Shown here: positions 24,445 through 36,679 of the stretch, piece after piece
Layout: each line of letters begins with the position of its first letter
How positions within the stretch are numbered: the first letter of the stretch is position 1
Assembly: GCA_015680685.1 (NCBI GenBank)
Contig: MNCI01030879.1
Coordinates: 137,476 to 201,475 of the forward strand
DNA: 64,000 nucleotides
Direction of reading: 5' to 3'
Origin: Gnetum montanum
Lineage: Eukaryota > Streptophyta > Gnetopsida > Gnetales > Gnetaceae
Notes under the pieces: generated by a model
What the model was told of the DNA's origin: nothing
What the model saw: only the letters and a program-made list of their open reading frames with translations
Database searches by the model: none
Made by a program: the position numbers and the translations under genes

Positions 24445-25287
24445 TGATGAGTAGCAATGTACCCCTATGCTCAACCATACGAACATGAGCGTTATGCACG
24501 ATCTGGTTGAACTCCAAGGACTAAGTGCTTATGTGCCTTCATAGAACAAGGATGGGTTAGGCAATCGTTGTCTTCCCAAGCTTATTTGTATGGCACGATT
24601 GTATGGTTAAGTAAACTTGAGATATATAATTTTTATGCTTTTTATGTTTATGTCCTAGTGCTGAAAGGGAGAATTGAAATAATTAAGTAACTAATTTAAT
24701 TTAACTTATCTGCTAGGTTCTAACTAGTCCTAACACTAGCATCCGTTCCCACTCTCTGTACACATCCTAAACTAGTGTAACACTACTGGGATTACCAAAC
24801 GCTAGTCGTTACTAGGTTACCAAGTGTTTCATGTATGCTCAAAGTGGTTGTATTGAATGTGCTTACTTGTGAAAATTAACAAATTAATAAAAACAACATC
24901 AATTAACTAATGAAAGCATTAAATAACTATAAATAACATTAAATGCAATAAATAAGCTATTTTGAATGCTGCAAGGTTTATCATCAAGCTTGTCTTTATT
25001 TCTAGATACAAGGTGTGCTTAGGTACACAATGCTCAAATAAAGATTCGTTTACTTTATGACTCCTACTATGGGCACTTAGAAATAATTCTAACTCTGGGA
25101 AGGAAAAAATGCAAGAGTTCGGGTTAGGGACTAAGAAAATAATGCCAAAACCAAGTGCACCTACCTCTTATTTATAGGTAATGAGACAGGTTCCGATATC
25201 GGATGTTTGATATTGCTTGGCAGGCTTCGATATCGCAGACCCAACATCGCAGATCTGATATTCCAGTCCTAATATCATAGTTCATCA
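24445..25287 (-). repeat. Element C 3' LTR
   Basis: 843 bases, TGATGA...TCATCA on +. About five GATATC-like words lie at 25195-25275. The TATA box (TATAAATAAGAGG on the minus strand) is at about 25164-25176. Confidence 0.93.
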
Positions 25288-27164
25288 TATCCCCATGACT
25301 GAATAAAAACTCATCCTTAAGTTCGTTACAAAATATTGGGAAGGTATGGAATTATTGACTGTACAAAAATTTGACAGTGACATGGAATGATAGACTCAAA
25401 GTGCCCAGTGAATGGATTGACAAACATATTACAACATAGGTGTTCATACCAATTTTGGTGAACACCATACATAGATGACATCCAGATCTTTATTTGATAG
25501 CTTGGAGAGAGAGAGAAAAGAAAATGAAGCACGTTGTTGCCGATGTCAAGACTGTGCACATCATTGTTCATCCATGGTCATATGATGCGTGTTCCTTGCA
25601 TAAATGCTTCAGCTCCTGTCCATATTGAGTGCTCCCTCCTATCCTAGTCCATTGTTCATGTAATCACCATCTGCACACACAACAGAGTCATGAATTAGCA
25701 AGAATAGATAAGATATAATGTGATTGATACCTTGCCTCATTATGAAGCACATTGGCTAGGTTGTGGGTATGGCAGATACTGGGTTAGAGGCTTATCACTA
25801 GTGACTACCCAAGGTGTAGGGGTGAGATAAGTAATGGAATGGAAAATTTTGTGACAAGGCCCCCATGACTAATAGTGAACCTCTAGTAGCGATAATATGG
25901 AAAATGAAAGAACAAGGAAGAATAGAGAAATAACAATAGTGAAGCCAATAAAAAAAATTGGATGTCATGGATGGGTTGAAATGGGAAATGGTTAATTGCA
26001 AGAAATTTTTAAGGAAAAGAACTTAACAATTGCACCAAAAAGGAATGCTAGTGGGTCCTCCCCAAAGGAGGCTAATGCCCTTTATGCATTGACATACCCA
26101 CAAACCAAAGAGTCCATAGGCTCTAGGAATGACATATGAAAATAATGGTTAAGGACTTACCTACAAGAGTTTACCAAAGAATAAAAATGTGGCAACCAAG
26201 ATATAGATTGATCATAAAATTAGCAATGAGGTGGAATATGGAAAGAAATTTGGAAGAGAAGAGAGAATGGAATGGAATCCCAAGATCAAGGTTGTGTAAA
26301 GTCCCTTGTGTATTATGTGGTTAAGGCGATTTAATAGAATTCATTCCAAATCCAGATCAAAACTAACCACATCCAGTGACCTTGCATCAACACACTTGAC
26401 CAATCCATCCTCTTGAAGTAACAAGAATGCATCCACAGAGCCACCACCATTCCAAAAAGAGAAAGATAAAGAAGCAGAAAGCGAGAAAGGGCCTTAGTTA
26501 GAGGGAACCTTCAGGCATGGGTAACATGTCTTTCTAGTGCCATAACTAGTGCTTGTGGCCCATGTTTCTTATTATGTCTAAGGGGTGTGCTTTGAATTAT
26601 CATCAATTTTTTTATGTGTGAGAACCACACCATGAAAATACTTATTTGATTTGGTCAATTTCCTAATATTTGGTCAAGAGCGGAATGGCAAAAAACCTAT
26701 GGAAAACATCCAAGTACCCAAGAGAATAGCCAACACAAATGCATCAAATCCCCTTGAAGCCACACCCTTTTCAATCTAATTAAGTCTTTCCTTGGTTTGA
26801 AGAATACCAAGCCACCAATTCATTAATAGGTTTTCTTAGAAAAAAGGGACAATACATTTCCAAAACAAGGAAGACCATAGAGTTGCACAGATGAGTGGAT
26901 GACATGGACTCATTGCCTGTTTTATCAAAAGAAACCATATCTTAGTATCAACATTAAAAGTATAAGGTAAAAGTCAAACATTAGCAATCAACACCATTAT
27001 AGTACAATCCACCATCATGAGCACTTATTATGTGATGAGTAAGAATAAATCAAACAAAGAAATAGTAAAAATGTTAACAATGGTGTAAAACAAAAATAAA
27101 AATAAGTGAAGATGAAAAATGTGTAAAACAAAAATGTATAAAACAAAAATACAAAAGGAACTAA
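25288..27164 (-). other. Element C 3' non-coding region and polypurine tract
   Basis: The tract reads AGTCATGGGGATA on the minus strand at 25288-25300. The region contains the conserved box (GACATGTTACCCATGCCTGA on the minus strand near 26515) and the CCCTCTAACTAAGGCCC block that follows it. No gene is seen. Confidence 0.65.
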
Positions 27165-30145
27165 GGGCTTAGAATGATTAGCATTGGTGGCCATCTCCCC
27201 CATGATTGAGTTGGAAGGAGGAAATCCAAAATAATGAGCAAGGTTGTCCATTTATAGAGGTAGTGTTAGTATTGGCCTTTTTAGGTTCATGGAAAGGTTT
27301 TGTTTGCTAGATGTTGACCAATAATTTCTTGTTTGAGCTTTCAGGTTTATAAATCATCAGGTTTATAATTTCTTGTTTGAGCTTTCATGAATGATATAAG
27401 GTCCTTCCCATAGCATTTGAAATTTAGTTCGTTGTGGCACACATATGGGATTCTAATAAAGAACCTTATCTCCTAGTTGGTATTTAACTTTCCTAATCCT
27501 TAGGTCATGACATTGTTTGTTAAAGGCCTTATGCAATTTGTTAGATGATAGGGTGGCTAATCGGTTCTCATCTAGCAAGTTAAGGTTCATTAACCATTCT
27601 TTTTGTGCTAGATTGAGGTCAAGGTTAAGGTCACATGCTATGGATTGGGTGTGGAACTTAGCTTGAATAGGAAGTGTTGGAAGTTTACCATACACTAACT
27701 CATAGGGAGAGTAGCCTATAGGGAGTTTCCATGTGGAGCGATATGTCCAAAGAGCATCATTCAGTTTTGTGCTCTAGTCTTGCCTATATTTTCTAATGGT
27801 CTGTGTTAGTATTTTTGTGATCTTCCTATTGGTTACTTTTTCTTGACCATTCACTTGAGGATGATATGGTATAGTCAGCTTATGCTCAAATCCTAGGTGT
27901 TGCATCAATTTTTGGAAATTCGCACCTCTAAAGTATGTACCATTGTTAGAAATAAGTGCATGAGGCATGCCAAACCTATTTACGATTTTTTGTTGAACAA
28001 ATCATGCAACGGTGGATGATGTACAATCTGTAACAGCAGCTGCTTCTACCCACTTTGTAAAATAGTCAACAAAAACAACAATGTAGGCCTTTTCATTGGA
28101 CATTGGTGTAATAGGCCCCATAAAATCAGTTCCCCATATGTCGAATAGTTCTAAGGGTTGAATCCATTGTTGTAGACCCTCCATTCTAGCAATTATTCCC
28201 CCATCATGTTGGCAGCACTCACAAGATTGGACGAAATGATGAGTATCCCAGGACAATGTAGGCCAATAATATCCTGTAAGCAAGATTTTAATGGCTATTT
28301 GTCTCCCAGAGTAATGACCCCCACAAGGGCCCTCACAAGCATCTTAGAGAAATCGCAATTGATTTATATCAGGAACACACCATCAAACCAAGCCATTGGA
28401 ACACACTTTATAAAGTTTTCCATTAATTTCCATGAAATATTTGGCTTGGTGAAGAAACTATTGCTTCTTTTTAACGTCTAACCCTTGTGGTGTTTCTTGT
28501 GTAAGGAGATAAGTGAGAATGCTACTATACCAATTTGTATCAGTGGGTTAGTGATTGTTTATGACACCTACAAAGAGGAGTTTATTAGGGAAATAGTCAA
28601 AAATTGGATATTCATCCTCATTGTTGTCCCATCACAACCGAGATAAATGATCAGCAACAACATTCTCGGTGCCTTTATGATTAATCATCGTAAAATTGAA
28701 CTCTTGTAAGATCACAAGCCCTCGTATGATGTGAGGGCTCACCATTGGTTTATTCATCAAGAACCAAATTACACTATGATATGTATGTACAAATATCTTA
28801 TAGCCCAATACATAGTGCCTAAATTTTTCTAATGAAAACACCATAGCCATTAATTCTTTTTTTGTTGTGGTGTAATTGAGTTGTGCACCAGCAATACTTC
28901 GACTTGCACAGTGAATGTAATAGGGTCATTTCTAATCATCGAACTGTGTAAGTACAACTCCTAAAGCAAAGTTGGATGCATTAGTCATTATGTGGAATGA
29001 TTTGGACTAGTCAGGAGCTTGTAGAATGGGTTTTTCTACGAGCTTCTGTTTTAAGGTTTGGAAGGCTAACTTACATTCCTTGGTCCATTCAAAGGGTATG
29101 TCCTTTTTTGTTAATTCGACCAATAGTTTTGCAACCTTTGAAAAGTTCTCAATGAAGCATCTATAATAGCAAGTATGTCCAAGGAATGACCAGATATCTT
29201 TTATAGTTTTAGGTTGACGAGTGATTCCTTGGATAACCTTAATCTTTTCAGGATCTACCTCTATCATTGTTTATGAAATCTTATGCCCTAACACAATGCC
29301 TTCTTGGACCATTAAATGGATTTTTTGCCAATTAAGCCTTAATTTGGTTTCTACACATCGTTTCAGTACTTGCTCTAATCGGTTCAATGCTTGCTGAAAC
29401 TCTGCTCCATAGGTGGAGAAGTCATCCATGAAAACCTCCACGCATTCCCTATTTTTTGCTAAAAGATACTTAGAACCAAACATTGAAACATTGCTGGGGC
29501 ATTGCACAAGTGAAACGACATCTGTCTATATGCAAAATTTCCCTAAGGACTTGTGAATGTGGTCTTGGCTTGGTCTTTTGGTGCTATTTTAATTTGATTG
29601 TATCCACTATAACCATCCAGAAAACTATAGTAGCAATGCCCTGCAATGGTGTCTAAGACTTGGTCAACGAATAGTAATGGAAAGTGGTCTTTGAATGTTG
29701 CCATGTTTAGTGGCTTAAATTTTATACACACCCTCCATTTACCTCCATTTTTAGGCACAATGACTAAGGAACTAACCCATTCATTGTCAACAGTGGGGTA
29801 GATGAACCCAACTTTTAAAAGCTGTTCAATTTCTTCCTTAGCCACCTGCTTAAGCTTTGGATTCAGTTACCTCTGTGGTTGTCGTCAAGGCTTCATGGAG
29901 GGGTTAGTGTAAATTCTATGTTGGCATATCCTAGGATCTATTTTGGTTAATTTAGGATATGACCAAGCAAAGGCTTTCAACCATTTTTTTACCATTTTCA
30001 GCAGTCTTTCTTTTTGTTGAGGAGCAAGCTTAGTGCTAATGATTACCGATTTTTCATTTTTGAGAAATATATACTCCATACTAGTGGGAAATGGTTTTAA
30101 CTCAAGGGACTCTTGCTTGAACTTGTTAGGGATTTCCAACTTCTC
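27165..30145 (-). pseudogene. pol: Element C pol: RT, RNase H, integrase
   Basis: On the minus strand: a conserved lead-in (KIDPRICQHRIY, 29930-29890), RT from about 29845, an intact catalytic FMDD (29434-29415), the connection FLGHTCYYRCFI near 29170, RNase H to about 28630, an integrase zinc domain with CECCQHDG near 28210, and the core from 28140. The second integrase catalytic Asp reads Asn (SNNGTYF, near 27945), and the NGQ-E motif reads NGQEKV (near 27852) where NGQAEV is usual. The reading frame is continuous from about 29507 to 27165 apart from stops, and shifted once near 29520. The lead-in and RT start share a second frame. It would copy and insert element cDNA; it is inactive here. 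Confidence 0.88.
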
Positions 30146-30539
30146 CTAGTTGATATTTTTGATGTTAGGAATTAGAAGTTGGCGATGGACTTTCTCTGAT
30201 GTGTCTATGCTATCGATGTAGGTGCAATTCAAGCTCTTAGTTGATTCCATGCATATAGTTGAGTTGCTCTCTTGGTTAGCTATCAGCCACTAGGTGCCTT
30301 TTTGTGTTGTGGCTACTGCATATAGGCATCTTTGTATTTTAGTTATTTGTGCATAGTAGTTGCATGTAGGCAATGTTAAACATTATACAAACCAGGCTTT
30401 CTGCACACAGTTGCACACTGTGTCACTGTATGCGATGCATGGAACTTTTTTCTTCTCGATCTTTCCAAATGTATTTTCCTTTGATATTTCTAGGGAAAGA
30501 TCATGTATTCCTAGGCATGCATTAATTGTGCTTATCCAC

Positions 30540-33314
30540 TAGTCCTAATGGGATAGTGATGGACTGGTCAGCCAGCTCTAAATGAATGTTACTCTTTTTT
30601 AGTGGAGGCAGGTTCTAGGCCTTGTGCATTTCTTGAGAGATTAAGTTGACACCAGAACTTGAATCCAAAAGAGCTTTGTATGACTCATTCTTAGAAATTT
30701 GTAAATATATAAGAAGACTCTCAAGATCAGAGAATTTTGTATGAAGATGACCAACTTTAATCCAATTGGTAATGGCATGAGTCAACATGACCTTGTGCAT
30801 TAAGTGCGGTCTTTGGTTTGAAGGAAGCTCCAAAGATTTGAATGGTGGCGAGGCATTTGGAGGATTAGCCACTTGTGGTGGTAAGGACTTGGACTATTGG
30901 TTCTAAAGAAAGGTCTCTTCTTTGTGTAGTTGTCTGAACCAACAGTAGGTTGAGGGTTGATAACCCTTGTAGCATTGTGTTGCTGCGGCTAGGTAGGGAG
31001 CTCACCCTGCATAACTAGAGCAGGTGGTAATGGAGCTAAGGGTGGAAGAGGTGCGGTTAGATGAGAAGGATAGTACGTTTGTGGAACATCTCTCCTAGGA
31101 GAAGGAGTTCTATAGTGCTCTCGGAATTGGTAGTGAGGCTAAGGAGTGACGTGACTAGTAGAGTCACGTGGAGAGATTGGCTACTGCACGTAGTACCTGT
31201 ATGGGTCAAGTTGATGGTAAGGGTAATGTTGACGTGGTGGTGGCATTCCCCATGATTGTGGGTGTTTCCATTGTTGATACTATTCACTTGGTTGTAGTGG
31301 AGCTCCACTTGGATAATATGTCAAAGATTGGTGGGACTGCCTTGGGTTACCTTGAGGATAAGGTAACCTTCTGGGTGCTTGCTATCTGTTTAATCATGGG
31401 TTTAGTGCATACACCCTAGACTCCTGTAGATGTGAGATTATTGGGCAAAATCCCTTAGGATGGCCATATTGGCATATCTCACATCCGCCATCATTGTCTG
31501 TGTCCGAATCCACAACCTCTTCAATGATGGCAACTTTTCCCTTACCTTTGTTACATGCATATTCAGCTTCTTTTTTCTCCTTTCTTGGTCACTACCTTAC
31601 TCTCTAGAATCCTCTATATTTTAAGAATTATTTGAAATTTATTATCTAGGGAGTCCCACATTTGATCTACCTTTGCCGAAACATTTGATGTGAACTTTTG
31701 AATGGGCAGAGTTTTCCTATTCATCATCTCTTCAAGTGGTGACTCTTCTTCATCCTCACAAAATCTAACTTCCTTCTTTTGGAGGGAAGGGTCTCTGTTG
31801 TATTCCTCCATACTTTCTCTTTTTCTTAACTCACCTTCCTCCTTGGTCACGTGCTCCAACAATCTTTGTATTTGATGGGCTCTGAGCTTAGATAGCCTTC
31901 CTTGGGCATAAGTCCCAAGGGTTCTTCACATTTCATGCCTAAGCCCATCTACGAGATGGCATAGTTGTTTCCTCTATGAGTATCCATGGCCAGGGTAATG
32001 ATATAATAATTCATAATATCGACCCATGATAGCATCCAAGGGTTTGTGTCCTCCTTGTTTCCATCCTTGCATTTTCTTTCGCAGGTTGGACACTTAGGAG
32101 TACATTTGATACTTATCGTTGAATAACTCTAACATGGTACTCCATCAAAGAATGGATTTTGGTTCTAAGGACTGGTACCAGCTTTCCACTTCTTTGATCA
32201 GTGTTCATGGATACAAATTTAGTTTTTTCCACTTTTTTTCTATATTTTGCAAGGCACATGCGTCATAGAACGCTTGTAGATGATTTTGAGGATCAGTGTT
32301 GTATCCCCCTTCAAATTGTGGGATATTGTTCATGTCTAATCTTTTGATCCTACTATCCTTTTGGTGCCTTGTTGGGATACTAACAGCCTCAATTATATCT
32401 AGCATACTTTGGGTAGTGAGTAGGGGTTCATTATTATCGTATTCTCTATGGCATCTATGATGCCTATGCTATTCCCTACTCTCCCTCCTTACATGATGCA
32501 TTTTTCTAGAATGCCCTCATCCCATTTCTTGACTATTTCATCTATGATTTCTATTTCACTTACCATTGTCCTCATGATCCTTCTCTTTGCAATTGTGTCT
32601 AGATCCTAAAGGAGAGGGGGAAGGAGATGATGAAGGTGAAGAGGAAGGAGGACTGGAACCATGATGGTGCCTGCTACCTTCACTTTGGTGGTTGCAGCCT
32701 CGGTCATGGTTACGATTAGAATGTCCATCTTTGTCATGTGCTTGTGTTCCTTTTTTGGACGCTTTGTGTCCATTGATACCAGGATTTGGATTATGGATAG
32801 TTGAGTGAATATTTTGATACAAAATCCCTTGACCGAAGTCAATGGGAGGAACATTGTTTTGTGGAAAACCTCTCGAGGCAGGTTCACTACCTTCATTTTC
32901 ACTCAGGACATACGAGACATCCTGAGATCACTTCCCCTTCATAGATTTATAATGTCTCTCCTGTTGTAGGTCCCTTTGATGTTGTGCCTCTGTGGGTCTA
33001 TAATCTCTCGAATCTTTTTCATGCACAACGTACTCCAATTGTAGGTGCTGCATACCAATTTGTGTGAGAGCACGAAGAAGCATGCTTGGGATTGAGCAAT
33101 TGGGTGGTAACACTATGTTATCCTCTAAATCACACCATTGCAACTATTCATCCTGGTGGAGGATAAAGGTAAAGTCTAGTACATAGTCATCAGGATGACC
33201 GTATACCAAGTGAAACTATTGGGGCACTGGTAGATCATCATGTGTACTACATCTCCAACTATTCATTGTGTCAAACATAGGCAGTGAAGCACTTTCATAG
33301 AAAGAAGGAGACAT
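30540..33314 (-). pseudogene. gag: Element C gag-protease
   Basis: The start is taken at the minus-strand ATG beginning at 33314, about 120 bases after the primer site. Gag pieces at 33143, 32822, 32405 and 31862 and the protease at 30872 all share this frame, broken only by stops. The VLPPNCS motif lies near 33115. A His/Ser-rich, basic linker (32800-32570) follows, then the capsid region (32400-32000), an acidic part (31800), a Cys/His cluster near 31500-31450 and a Pro/Gln-rich linker. The protease active site reads LLDSSSG (near 30680), with Ser for Gly of DSG. The segment that carries IIMGRAW in F is absent and the frame shifts there (near 30550), so the protease has an internal deletion. 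Confidence 0.85.
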
Positions 33315-33432
33315 GATTAATTATTTAGTGTTCAATGCATTATTATATTATTATTTTTTTCATAACTAACCCTAAGGGTTCATTCCAATGATGGGAAGAT
33401 TCTTAAGTTCTAATTAACGCACAAAAAAAAAG

Positions 33433-33450
33433 TGCCCGACAATGGCGCCA
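33433..33450 (-). other. Element C primer-binding site, tRNA-Asp type
   Basis: On the minus strand TGGCGCCATTGTCGGGCA follows the LTR after one base. The first seven bases, including the CCA complement, are perfect for tRNA-Asp. Confidence 0.9.
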
Positions 33451-33451
33451 A

Positions 33452-34294
33452 TGATGAGCGGCGAGGTACCCCTATGCTCAACCATACAAATACGAGCGTT
33501 ATGCATGATCCGGTTGAACTCCAAGGACTAAGTGCTTATGCACCTTCATAGAACAAGGATGGGTTAGGCGATTGTTGTCTTCCCAAGCTTACTCGTATGG
33601 CATGATTATATGGTTAAGTAAACTTGAGGTATATGATTTTTATGCTTTTTATGTTTATGTCATGGTGCTAAAAGGGAGAAGTGAAATGATTAAGTAACTA
33701 ATTTAATTTAGCTAATCCACTAGGTTCTAACTAGTCCTAACACTAGCATCTATTCCCACTCTCCATACACATCCTGAACCAGTGTAACACTACTGGGATT
33801 ACCAAATGCTAGTTGTTACTAGGTTACCAAGTGTTCCACATATGCTCAAAGTGGTCGTATTGAGTGTGCTTACGTGTGAAAATTAACGAATCAATAAAAA
33901 CAACATCAATTAACTAACAAAAGCATTAAATAATTGTAAATAACATTAAATGCAATAAATAAGCTATTTTGAATACTACAAGGTTTATCATAAAGTTCAT
34001 CTTTATTTCTGAACACAAGGTGTGCTCAAGTACACAATGCTCGAATAAAGATCCATTCACTTTATGACTTCTACTATGGGCACTTAGAAATAATTCTAAC
34101 TCTGGAAAGGAAAACCTGCAAGAGTTCGGGTAAGGGACTAAGAAACTAATGCCAAAACCAAGTGCACCTGCCTCTTATTTATAGGCAACAAGATAAGTTC
34201 CAATATCATATTTTTGATATCGCTGGGCAGGATTTGATATTGTAGACCCGATATCGCGGATCCAATATCGTGATCCCAATATCATGGTTCATCA
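33452..34294 (-). repeat. Element C 5' LTR
   Basis: 843 bases, the same length as its partner. The GATATC-like array is at 34200-34285. The GTAGT duplication follows. Confidence 0.94.
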
Positions 34295-34299
34295 GTAGT

Positions 34300-35222
34300 T
34301 AATGCTAAGTAAAAATTAAAATAATGGTAATTTAAGAATAATTAGCTACATTACAACATAAAAAATGAGAAATTTTAATCACTTAGGAGCATTAGCACCA
34401 AATTTTTTGAAATTAATCCAAATACTAGGGATAATTAAGGGTAATAATGCCTAAAACATAGTAATTAAAAGACTAATAACTGATCATTCATGTGATTGCA
34501 AATGACATCTAAAAGAGTTTTGCAAGTGAGTGGCCCATCTCAAATAAGGAAAGGCAACCAAGAAGAGGACGTGGTCAAGGACAGAAAGAAACATAGGGTG
34601 AATTAGAGTCCACACATGCAACCAAGCCCCTCAAAGAGGAGCCCAAAGGAAAATGTATGTAACATATTTCAAATACATAGATTAGATAGTCTAGGTAGAA
34701 TGAAATTTCTAGAAATAGACTAAGCTTCGAGGTCACATTAATAGAGGCTTTCTTGGAAAAGATTTGAATAAATAAAACTTAGTGCTTCATCCTAAACAAG
34801 CCAAACTTCAAACCATTTTTAGAGTTCACTCCTCAAGAGGTTTGGAAGTAGTTATAGGCATCACCATTTTAGCCCATCATTTTCACCAATGAAGAGTGGT
34901 ATATTAGGATGACATATCTCTTATAAAATAATCACCAAGGAGACACATTGTTAAAATCAAGAACACTACAATATCTTAGTGGAGGCCATCACAAAGTGCC
35001 TAAAACTTCCTAATGTGGAACCCAAGCTAGAAGAGATGTCCACATAGTCTAATGATGAGAGAAGGAAAGAGTAGATATAAAGAGTTTGTGGAGTTGATAA
35101 GAAAGAGTATGGTGTGCTAACCTAGGTGGAGTGAGTCTTCTTTAAGATTATGGTGTACCACTCAAACCACATGTATGTCCAAGTATGGTTACATCTTTCT
35201 CTGCCAAGGCCTATCTTATACC
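34300..35222 (+). pseudogene. Element E extra frame, N-terminal half
   Basis: After an AT-rich leader, the frame begins near 34525-34540 with a basic stretch (SQIRKGNQEEDVV) that parallels the start of A's frame. It follows A through FHQ-RVVY and FKIMVYHSNHM to the D insertion at 35222. Stops are frequent. The matching continuation is at 51117. Confidence 0.6.
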
Positions 35223-36425
35223 TGAAACACCATGAAATTTCAAGGCCTCAAGGGTTCAACAAAGTCTTGAGGCTTAGGCAAGGATTTGCAACAAGTCTCA
35301 TATCTCAGCAAGTTTTCTCTATTCGGCTAAGGGCTAGCTATGCTACACAGATCAATGTAGCAGACTTCAAGAGAACAGAACAAAACAAGGGATGCACAGC
35401 AACAACACTTCAACTTTGCAAGTTAGCTTTTTCCAAAACTTTAAGTTTTGTGTGCTATACTGCATTACACTATGTAGCATAACGCAGTGTAGTGCAAGTA
35501 GCACAGTCGATACAACAAGGATAACAAAATTCAAGTAGTGGTAGTCATTACGCTACGATACACTTTCTAGCGTATCACAATGTAATCACAGAACAATTCA
35601 TTCAACGCAAGAGACAAACTCAAATAAACTATCTTCTTAAGGGGTAGTTATGCTATACTACGCTTTAGAGCGTAATGTAGCATAACGCCACAAGCTTCAA
35701 CTACAGCACATCAAGTCAACGACATTCTGTGGACCTAGGGCATGCGTCATTTAAACCACGTTTTTCTCCTAACCCTAATCTTATAAATACCCTGGTGGAC
35801 AATGTTGGCAAGGGTTGGTATTTTTTGACAGTATTGGCAAAAAAAAAAAAAAGATTTATGAGACGACAAGAAGAGCATCGACGGTGAAAGAGAGAAGCTT
35901 TTGACTAGAGATTTCAAGTTAGCAGACATTTTGCTTCGAGCCTGACTCCCTTGCGCCTAGATTGGCTAGAACAAGGTAGATTGGCCTTTGCTTGTTTTAT
36001 CTCTAAATAGCTTCTTGCTCTTGTCATGCACTTCATCTAAACCAAAGTTTGCTTACAATCATTGTATTCAACATATCTATCTATAAGTTTAATCCCAAAT
36101 TTTGGGATCATACATTCTCCAAATTCAATTTTTTGCATTTTACTTACATTGATTTTATAATCGTTTTGCATCATTTACACCGTTATCACTATCTTCAAGA
36201 TTCAATCTTAAAGCAGATCTCATTTTCCCCTCAATCGATATTGTACCTTCACATTGAAATCGTCATTTCGTGATCCAATCATTACAAAATTTATTAATTA
36301 AGTAAGTCCCTATCTGATCGACAAGACTGTTCAGGGCACCTTGGGTTCATTTTCTCCAGCACGGCCCTCACATGAATCCAGGGTTGGAACTGTGTACACG
36401 GAAACAACCGTTTTCCATCGTTACA
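35223..36425 (+). repeat. Element D 5' LTR
   Basis: 1203 bases. U3 (35340-35700) is full of TACGC/GCGTA words forming imperfect palindromes (for example around 35450-35480 and 35650-35690). They are followed by a TATA box TTATAAATA at 35781-35789. A run of about 15 A near 35838 is shorter in the 3' LTR. Numerous transitions separate the two LTRs, so the insertion is not recent. Confidence 0.9.
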
Positions 36426-36431
36426 GTTTTC

Positions 36432-36450
36432 TGGCGCGAGAAGGAGGGCC
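36432..36450 (+). other. Element D primer-binding site (tRNA not assigned)
   Basis: TGGCGCGAGAAGGAGGGCC starts six bases after the LTR. It begins TGG, as needed to pair with a tRNA CCA end, but does not match the tRNA-Asp site of the other elements. I could not assign the tRNA from memory. Confidence 0.6.
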
Positions 36451-36679
36451 TTAACCTCCAATCTGCATTTTATGGGTAGTCCTGTAAGTTGTCTGTATCC
36501 ATTTTCAATTAACATAAATGTGATACCTCCATGGTTGTTTACAATATTGTGTGGTGCAGATTGGTTGATTCGACGATTCCTCCAGAATCCTACAGGATAG
36601 AAAGCCCATTTTTGCCTTAGCTTACCTTTGCCCTTGTGATCCTTGTCCTTGTCGTCATTACTCTCGAGCTGCATAGAGG

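Larger units (their letters stand above)
24445..34294 (-). mobile_element. Element C: full-structure Athila-like retrotransposon
   Basis: C is 9850 bases on the minus strand, flanked by GTAGT (24440-24444 and 34295-34299). Both LTRs are 843 bases. The internal order on the minus strand is primer site, gag-protease, RT-RNase H-integrase, non-coding 3' part, purine tract. It is the best-kept pol-bearing member of the group here and a model of what could have mobilised B and F. LTR differences seen by eye are mainly transitions. Confidence 0.94.

Noticed and set aside
31061-31419. + strand frames opposite element C
   Set aside because: They are shadows of the Pro/Gln-rich linker of C gag-protease on the minus strand; no motif or promoter supports them.
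33433-33450. tRNA-Asp-like 3' end
   Set aside because: Only 18 bases of complement next to an LTR; no cloverleaf upstream, so it is a primer site and not a tRNA gene.
35770-35784. CTAACCCTAATC, telomere-like
   Set aside because: Only one to two units, inside the TATA region of the D LTR, also present at 50450. Not a telomeric tract.
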